DNA of 64,000 bases. It comes from Mugil cephalus. Its lineage: Eukaryota > Chordata > Actinopteri > Mugiliformes > Mugilidae. A model generated the notes under the pieces. The model did no database searches. It was not told the origin of the DNA and worked only from the letters and a program-made list of their open reading frames with translations. How positions within the stretch are numbered: position 1 is the first letter of the stretch; every line of letters starts with the position of its first letter. Location of the stretch: assembly GCF_022458985.1 (NCBI RefSeq), contig NC_061785.1:7120204-7184203 (forward strand), written 5' to 3'. This document shows, one piece after another, positions 55,745-64,000 of the stretch. Both the position numbers and the translations under genes were made by a program.

Positions 55745-56958
55745 AATTAGGCCATTCATTAACACTGAGAAGGAAAGTTTTCTATTAGGTTTTTAAGATG
55801 CAACTAATAGCTTTACTCGTGGTTAGTAAGTCCTATGGTTAAACAATAATAATAATCCATTAATAGACATATTTTGATTGCAATTTAACCCTTTAAGACA
55901 TAAACATCCGCCTCCGCATAAAAAAAATTGCGGTACTGGAATTACCGTAACTCACCGATGGACAAAATTCAAAGCGTGTCTGAACACTGGGACGTTGCGC
56001 TTTCTTGGGGAAAAAAGCTGACATTACGGTAATTATGACGCACCGCTGCTGCAGGTTGGGGAGCGACCATTGACTGGAAGCGACGCAAGACCGGGACGAG
56101 GAATTTGATGGTAATTAGTTATATTCTGCCCTTCCCAGTGTTTAGCCACACTTTGAATTTTGTCAGTAGAGCAAACCACTGTGGATTACGGTAATTCAAA
56201 AGCCGCGAGCGAAATACGATATTAAACTATGCCCAATTGGTAGCTAGCTTAAGGCTAACTTTGGAATAAAGAGGCAGCAGCTGACTTAACAGAACTACTA
56301 GAGGTTTTATTTCACTTGTAAACCGTCACTAGTCTAAATATTAAAACACAGCATTTACATGGTTGTGTTAAACACATATTTTTATTAAATGGTGAGTAGA
56401 AAATGCAGACAATACATTAACTGTGTCAGATGCATCATCTCAGGTGACCACAAGAGGAGACATGTAAGGATTGAGTTAAATATATATTAATATAATTTGT
56501 TGAATATAATAACCAGGCATTGATGTCCGACCTCTAAAGTCATATAACTTTATAACGTTTGTTTTTCTAGTCGCCATGTTCCTGTTTTATCAAAGGTCAT
56601 AAGCTGAAAGCCTTTAGTTCGTACGTATCAACACAATGAAGATCTGGGCTTGTCCCCACAAGACTCGCATTCTGTTTATGATACAACCCAAAGCACGGGA
56701 ATGAAACCCGACCCTTCCACTTGGACATGGCTGTGGCCTACCACGGCACCTCACCCCGCGAGCTGCCCCTGCCCCGAGGTGGGCTTTTAAAGAGCTTTGG
56801 CGGGCAAGGCAGCGTCTTCTCGAGAGCATTGTAGTTACATTAGAGCCTAATCAAACGACAAAGCTCAAGGCCATGCAGCCCATTGCTGTGTTTCACACAC
56901 TCGGTCATCCATCTCTTTCCAGGCCGGTCAGGCAGGCAGCATGGGACTGACGAGTGAA

Positions 56959-56981
56959 GGTGGGGTGGGGTGGGGTGGGGG
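56959..56981 (+). repeat. (TGGGG)4 array, potential G-quadruplex
   Basis: Four consecutive GTGGGG units ending GGGGG give at least four runs of four guanines with one-base loops. Confidence 0.85.
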
Positions 56982-57639
56982 AGCTCACCTGGGAGTGGGA
57001 GCTGGACTATAGTAAATCAAAAAATCTCAAGGCGTGACAAGAGGGTCAGAGATTTGGGGTTTGAGGTTCCATTTTGGCTCTTGGGCTGCAAATTAATCAT
57101 TTGATAAATAAAATGTTTGACTTGGGTGTTTTTCAAATCAGGCCCTGTCATATTATAAAACCAGATTACATTTAGTGTATGCTTTCAATCATTTTGAATG
57201 GAAGAATGGTGGGGTTACAGGTTCTGGCCATATTTGAAATTATGTGTACTTTATGTTTTTTTACGTTACCCGCATGGCTGCAAAGTGGTGGAGGAATCTT
57301 ACTGCCTTGGTCATCCCTTGTCCTTTAACCTAAAGGCCCCATAAGATTGTTTCTGTTGAAATACCTCAATCGTTTTGGACGGATGACCATGAAATTTGAT
57401 TGAGAGAGTCAAATTCTCTGTAGGATTCCTTCAAATATCGTCATAACGACAACAGTTAAAATTTCATCTTACCCAATATCTTGATTTATGACGTGAAACC
57501 TCTGTAAAACCTGTCAATTAATGACTTGGATGTACCTTTTCCTCAGTACTAGTTGGCAGATAATAGCATGCTAACACTGAACTAAGATGGGAAACGTAGG
57601 CCAAACAGGACCTTAACTTATCAGCATGTTTGTTTTGTA

Positions 57640-58280
57640 GCCTTCTGACACTAGCCTCCAGGAGGACCGTGTGTCCTCATTTGGGGACATTGAGTTTTTT
57701 GAGCAGCTTATTCTGCTTCATTCAAACCCGCTGTTCTCGTTAGTGAACACTTTAGTCTGCCATCTAGTGGTGGCAAAGGGTCAGTACACTAGACAGTAAA
57801 AACATGATAGCGGGAATTTCATCCGATTCGTTCTACAGACGATCACAGGACAAAAACGGACAAGGGACTTAACCACATCAAATTCTGTCATTAAAACTTA
57901 TTTATTTATGCTTATTAACGTTTGTAGTTTGATGTGACCCACAAATTTAACAAATTTTTTCAACAGCAATGAGCAAGTACTTGTTTGAGGACGTTGGGAC
58001 TTCATTGTTCGCAATTCTGGTTTTGCTCAGCCGTGTTCAGGTATTAAAATAGACAGTTTTATATTTGTCACACATTGGTGACTTTATTATAATATAAATA
58101 ATGAAATAATCCCAGTGTCCACATATGAGGACATTGTTTTTTTGTTTTTTTTTAATGACTACTACTTCCTGTTGAATGATGATACTTAGTTTTTTTACTT
58201 CTTAAGTCCTACTGATCCTAAATACCTTGGAGAAATTAAAAATACATAGCAAACAAGAGCTCAGGAGGTTAATGTTCAGC
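57640..58280 (-). repeat. 650-bp-class dispersed repeat, copy B
   Basis: Its reverse complement matches 14853-15321 joined to 16929-16990 in order, without the Tc1 insertion. It serves as the empty-site reference for that insertion. No open frame and no clear terminal repeats. Confidence 0.7.
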
Positions 58281-60209
58281 CTTTTTTAGATTAGCATTTA
58301 GCCAAACCAGCTAATGAGCCCTACTGACTGACTTGGTAATACTTTGACTTTTCCTCTTGTGGCCTCATAAGGTTGATGTTGATGGTTTTGAGGGGGTACC
58401 GTGACATTTTGTCAAGACGTTTGCATTCCCTCTACCCGTAGGTGTCGGCATGTTGATATTAGCTTGTGAATGTGTTGACTGTTTAGCTTAGCATTAGGCT
58501 AGGGGGGCTGTAACGTTTCTCGTTGTTGAACTTTAAGGCTAACTTAGAAGTACTTCCTTGAAAGTTGTGCAGCAAGACGTGGCTGCTATCATTAATTTAA
58601 CATATAACTTGTAAGATTGTGCTTCAGTGGGGGAAAAAAGTGCAGAATTCAAATTAGCTTTCATGTCACCTGATGTCAAACTGATGAATGTCGGCACAAA
58701 GGAGATGGGGGCAGTCGGTGCACTGGGGGCATGTTTGGAAATGTGTGGCCCCGGGGCTGCTAAAGGTAAAAGCACACAACAATGAATCCCTTTATGATTT
58801 GTGTTTGGCCAAAAAGGTGATTTATTTTAGTCGTATTGATTAATATGTGCAGGTTTTACTCAAAGCAAGAGTATAAGAAGCAATGCTTGTGGTTTCTCCG
58901 CCTTGTATAGGGTGTCATATTGTGCATGGCTAAGTAGATAAGTTCCTCCAGGGGTGAAACCACTTCAACACAACTGATCCACGTCCTATAGAAGTCCGGC
59001 ATATCACACAGTATATTCCACTTGAAAACGTAGAACCTGTTGCATTGTTATCACTGATTTGCGGTTAGCTTTGGTGCGACAGGCAGTTTTTTTAACTGTC
59101 AAAAAAAAAAGAAAAAAAAAACACAAATCCCAAGGGGCGACTTTGAAAAACAGTAAGTTGTTATCCCCATTTAAACTGAAATCAGATTGCAGCCCCTTTT
59201 CAGGCCGGCCTCTTTGTACGCTCTCTGTGTCTATGAAACCCTCTGTGCCGTTTAATGGGTTCATGGCCACGGGGCAGGGGTTACAGTTTGTCCTTCCTGC
59301 AATTAGCATTCACGGTTAGCTTAGCAGAACTAATGCACCACATCTTTGAGGCTCAAGTTTCCTCTGTGCCTCCGAGTGGCTGCGGGCGAGATTTAACTGA
59401 CTACTTGTATCCATTTCGGGCGTCTTTATTAGACGTTATTGGCAAAATCCCCTGAAGAATAGCATGTCAAGCCGGCTATTATCAGACAGTTAAGTGTTGG
59501 TGTCACATTGATGCTTTTTTTTTAAAAAAAAAAGAAGAGGAGATTAAATTGTTCACACCTTGTCCTGATATACACTAAAGCTCCAGGTCATTTAATTACA
59601 AGAATATTAACATTAAGGGTCTTGAGTCACAACTCCTTTATTTTTGCATCACTTCATCAATAAGGCCCATTTCACTCCCAGTATATATTCACTTCTCATG
59701 TATTTCCACCTATAAATGGACTGTGTTGTCATTATTGTCTCGTCTGGTTTGCCCTGTGACATTTAGGTCAAGACACTGTGATCTCATGGAGGTATTCAGC
59801 ACACAGGAACAGTTACACCAACGCTATTGTGGTGGCCCTTGTGGGCCACGGGGATCTCATGAGTCTTAAGTGACACTGCGGCTGAAACGAGGCAGCTCGG
59901 AGCTGTTTTTCTGCTTTTGGCTTTCGCCGCGTTTACTCCATTTACTCCATGAATCCGTGGACGTTTGTGTAGGTTGACTGAAGTATTGTTTGAGGACTAA
60001 TCCAAATGTATGCATGTAGGCCGTAATACGGACTGTGGGATTTTCAGAGAGTCGGTGAATGCTTTTTTTTTTTTTTTTTTTTTTAGATTAAGGGCGTAAA
60101 ATGACAGCAAAAAGTTAGGTAAATGCTGGAAGCAAGTAATTGACATTGATAAAATGATGAGATAAAACATGAACACAGCTGTCCACACCAGATAAGTTGA
60201 TATTTAAAA

Positions 60210-60487
60210 CAGGGGTCTTTGTTTTTCAGGCCAAACTGATGGAGAGATTAAGTAGGGACCCCCTCCCTACTATATGTGTTCTGTATTGAACCAGTGCTAT
60301 TAATAAATATACATTATTATTATCGTTTTGCATTCAAGCTATCTCTTATCCCTTTACTAAAATATGTTGGATTCATGTTAATGTGCATTTAACGAAATTT
60401 AAATTTGTGGTGGAAATTAAAAAAATATACAAAAAATGTCTTATCAACCAAATATTTTGCAGTCCCCCTGCAGTGTTGAAGACCTAT
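60210..60487 (+). mobile_element. hAT-like miniature element, copy 2
   Basis: Same order of blocks as copy 1 (CTGATGGAGAGATTAAGTAG, GGGACCCCCT, ATACATTATTATTATCG, TTCATGTTAATGTG, GTTGAAGACCTATG), with a short insertion near the left end. Flanks ATTTAAAA and ATTGAAAG agree at six of eight positions. Confidence 0.75.
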
Positions 60488-63400
60488 GATTGAAAGCGAT
60501 TTATCAAAGTTTAAAGATTCAGGACGCTGGGTATTGTTTGGCAAGTAGATTTTAAAAGTCGACATTTAAATATTAAACCAACAAATGACACAATCTTACG
60601 CCAATAACATCCCAGAGCTGGATCTGAGGGCCAAAAATGAAGTGAACTGCACAGATAAAACTGAACTAAACTGTCTTCAGCGCTTTCAGTTAATGTCCGT
60701 AATTGTTATGGACGCGGGAATACTTTTACTATTTTGTTTATTTTTTTTGTTTTCCTTGTGTTTAAACACCAACACATGGCTAAGTGTGGAAAAATCCATC
60801 TTATTGAATATGAGCCACATTTGTCATTTCCTAAGTGCATTCTGTCTGCGTGATCAGTGCATTATGGAGCCAAATCAATGGCGCAAAGAGGAGGTGCTTT
60901 CATAAACAGCTTTTGATTATGGGGCATTATTAACGTTCATTTTTTTTTTTTAATTCAATAAAGTGAAACAATGCGCCGCGCCATCGACTCACGCACAGAT
61001 TAAGCGAACCAATGCGCACGCAGAGGTCAATTCTGTTGGTGCTGCGCTCGGAAACAGCGGCGCCGACGGAGAAGTCTGCTTCTAATTCATCATCGTCCGC
61101 ACATTATATCATTATTGATGGCTGTGGCCCCGGGGCGAGTCCATTTGTTTTTCAGATTTGTGACAGGGCGGCAGGGTGCCCGGGCGGAGGTTTGTTCTGC
61201 GGCCGTCAGTGCCATCAGCGTCGCACGCACCGCTCTCTCTTATTCACGTATTGATCGCCCATGCCTGGCCGATAATCTGGCACCTGACACATTTCGCGAC
61301 ATTATGTGGAACAGGTCAGTGCTAATGAAAGGGCATGAGGGATGTTGCCGTGCGCCGCGCTAACCCACTAGTACAGTTGCCGCAACCCTGCGAGAAGAGT
61401 GGCGCGCGGTGTTGAGCGTTGGTCGGGGGTGGTCCGGAGGGACGTAGGCGAGAAAGAAATACGATAAAACATTATGTCGGTGTTCCAGCGTCGCTAGCAT
61501 TTGCAGGTTAGAACGTGCCCTGTGTTTTTGTCACATGAAATTATTGCGCTGAAAGGCCCAGATTTCTAAAAACTGGGCTCCAACAACTAACTTCAACCCA
61601 TTACTGAACGCTAGAAACGACGAATTATACCTGTAAATGCTAAAAAACGTCATATTTGCAGTCACATTTTGGCACGTTTTAGGGTTTTTTTGACCACAAT
61701 CATTGTGGAAAAAATCTGAAGTTTAGATATTCACCCGGAGAAGGAGGAAAACGTACTAGGTCTGCGATGAGATCCCGCTCTTGAAATTCAGTTCTCACAG
61801 TAAAAATCTATTTCAGCCCTTTCGAAACCGATTTTTAAGCCTGCACAATATGAAATTAACCACACGTAAATGTCACCACTGTGTTTTACCCAGACGGGAC
61901 GAAAGCGGATATTTCCCTCGCCTGGATTTCTGTGCAAGTCTTAGAGAGGAGGCGGAAAAAAATGACATGGTAAAAATCACATTCTGTGCGTGCGCCGCGA
62001 GTGAAATCATGAGAGAGGTCTGTAACACCAGGCGTGAAGTGAGCTGTACGACTGCGAACTCTCTGCTCCGCGCCTCTCCACCGCATCCATCCCGCCTGGC
62101 TAATGTATCCCTCTCAATAGCCGGAGACAAGGGGAGAAAAGACTGCTTGTGTGAAGCACAAAAAGCCCCACCGCGGCCGCGCTCGCCACGGTAATTGGCA
62201 AGGAAGCTTCATTTCATTCACTCCTGCGCGTCTTTTGTTGTCCCGTAGGTTTCCTCACAAGTGCAGTGCTTTTGAGAGTTGTTTCAAAACTGGCTAATTT
62301 CTGCAGCCCCTTGCCCGTTGTGGCCCGTGTGCCCATTTATTTATCTGAGAATACACAATACGCACCATTCTTCCATTTTCTGCTGAACAGTGAAGTCTAT
62401 TAAAAAACCAAACCATTTAATAGAGCCTTGATGATGCTTAAATTTGAACATCTGCACGAGGTAAAAGAAACATTTAAGTTCTTATGAACCCTGCTGCTCT
62501 CACGCTTTGAAAGTTTTACCGCCGCTCAGTAAAGTAGAGTCGATAGAATAGCGGCTGGTGGGCATTATAGGGGACGGCCTGTCCCGTTTTTATAATTACA
62601 TTGTACTGGTTGTATAAAAGCCTACCAAACGTAGCTCGTAGCTGTATTTTCAGCACAATTGCACTTTTATCCCGCCGTGAAATGCATTCAAAGACATTTC
62701 ACTTTGTTGTGTTAGCGCCTCACACTCGTGAGCCCTCTTAACCTTCTTGTGCATCAGTCTTAGCTGCTGAGAAATATTCTTATAATTCATTTATAATTAT
62801 TTCCCCATCTTGCGTTCCCTTTACTTTTACTTCACTTTTTTTTTTAATTAGATTAAAACAGCTCTTTACACAGCTGTGACAATATTGCATGGCTACCCGA
62901 CCTTTTGTGTTGTGACAAATCCAATCCTTTGAAAAGCCCTGACCTATAGACCTTGCTACTGGCTTGGTTTTACAGGTGGCGAGGTTGGTGCTAAAAAAAA
63001 AAAAAAAATAAAAATATGTTGCTGCTGCGAAAAACACAAGGCAGTAACTCAGAGTTGACTGGACGGCCTTGCCAATCTTTGTAATTTTTGGATCCTATCT
63101 TATGTCAACTTTGCAACAGCGAGGTCAACATTTGTGTTTTTCTTTTCATAAAATATCTAGTCATTGTGACCAAACACTTACCAACAACTGGTTTTCTCGG
63201 ATGTTTTTGTTCTGATGTCGTACACCAGTGCAGCGGTTGTGGAGCACGTGCAAGTATTGTCTAGTTAAAGTCCGATAAAGCCATATACATGCCAGTGAAA
63301 ATAAATTTACAATTGGGTACTACTTATTACTTAGTCAGAGAACTCCGATATTAGTTGGAGTAACACGTTTATGTGCTTAAGTTGTCCAGTTAGAATTGAA

Positions 63401-64000
63401 TTAAGGCAATATATATATATATAATTCCGTGCATGCAAACGTACTGACTGGCTCTAGAGAGAGCTTTTCACATTGTTACATTTACATGGAAGCCATGTTC
63501 TTGCACATGTTTGAAATGGGATGAGTATTCACTTGGTTGCAATTTCTAACCTCACCACTAGGTGACACTATCCTACACAGTGGTCCTTTAAATTCAGAAA
63601 ACAAGAAGCTTTAAATTTGGGTAAACTGTCATTTTTAGCTTCAGCGATTGTGCAAGATTTATTTTAATGTATTTATGGGCAACATATTTTATTATACTGG
63701 TTAAATTGGAGCCAAAAAAACCCTCATGTGACAACAACTAGACAAGAGATGAGGAGAAATGTCATCTACAGAATATAAATTCACGGGCTGATCTATTGTG
63801 GTGTTCAGAGTGTTTATGGTGGGACACAGTCAGAGCCAAGAGTCATTCCAAACTGTTTCCCCACTTACAGTAAACATAGCTTTTTCCCATAAGGTTAGAC
63901 TCTCAGTACAACACAATTTCATCTCTAGGGCTCTTTACAGATGACACACGCTTGGATCTCAGAAAATATTTGCAGTTAAAAAGAGCGAATTGCCCTCCGC

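Larger units (their letters stand above)
53900..64000. other. gene-poor region downstream of bub3
   Basis: About 10 kb with no gene I can support. Open frames on both strands are short and of random composition. The region holds two hAT-like miniature elements, one copy of the repeat also found at 14.9 kb, a G-rich array, microsatellites, and several complex stretches that may be regulatory (54480-54850, 55000-55480, 61000-61340, 61860-62250). Confidence 0.6.

Noticed and set aside
59004-59319. Overlapping opposed frames of 86-101 codons
   Set aside because: They include poly-lysine or poly-phenylalanine runs from an A/T tract and no recognisable domain.
61781-62194. 137-codon plus-strand frame in the distal desert
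   Set aside because: It has no splice or start context and no motif. An opposed frame is also open, and the block is better explained as noncoding complex sequence.

Overview
The window is nuclear DNA of a ray-finned fish, most likely a percomorph-type teleost. The support is: introns with GT/AG ends, vertebrate-type proteins, a Tc1/mariner element, several fish-style inverted-repeat miniature elements, and a gene block matching human 10q26 (PSTK-IKZF5-ACADSB-HMX3-BUB3). No bacterial, viral or CRISPR-like content was seen.

Layout. (1) About 0.6-22 kb: parg on the minus strand, 16 coding exons that join into one 759-codon frame, spread over 21 kb of introns that hold a 1.6 kb Tc1-like transposon and several miniature elements. 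(2) 23.3-31.3 kb: adam8-like metalloprotease, plus strand, 22 coding exons, 818 codons. (3) 32.3-34.4 kb: pstk, plus strand, sharing a compact head-to-head promoter with an unidentified minus-strand reading frame; pstk has an apparent one-base frameshift in its second coding exon. (4) 35.7-37.6 kb: ikzf5 (Pegasus), minus strand. (5) 39.0-43.1 kb: acadsb, plus strand, 11 exons. (6) 46.2-47.4 kb: hmx3, two exons; no hmx2 lies beside it. (7) 49.2-53.8 kb: bub3, plus strand. (8) 53.9-64 kb: no gene recognised; it holds dispersed repeats and sequence that looks like the regulatory desert expected next to a developmental homeobox gene.

The genes are unrelated in function: ADP-ribose removal, cell-surface proteolysis, selenocysteine-tRNA synthesis, transcription control, branched-chain acyl-CoA oxidation, neural/ear patterning and the spindle checkpoint. 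Their linkage is probably held by long-range regulation of hmx3 and by old synteny, not by a shared pathway. Exon boundaries were read by eye from splice signals, frame continuity and remembered vertebrate protein families. No alignment was run, and UTR limits are mostly unknown.
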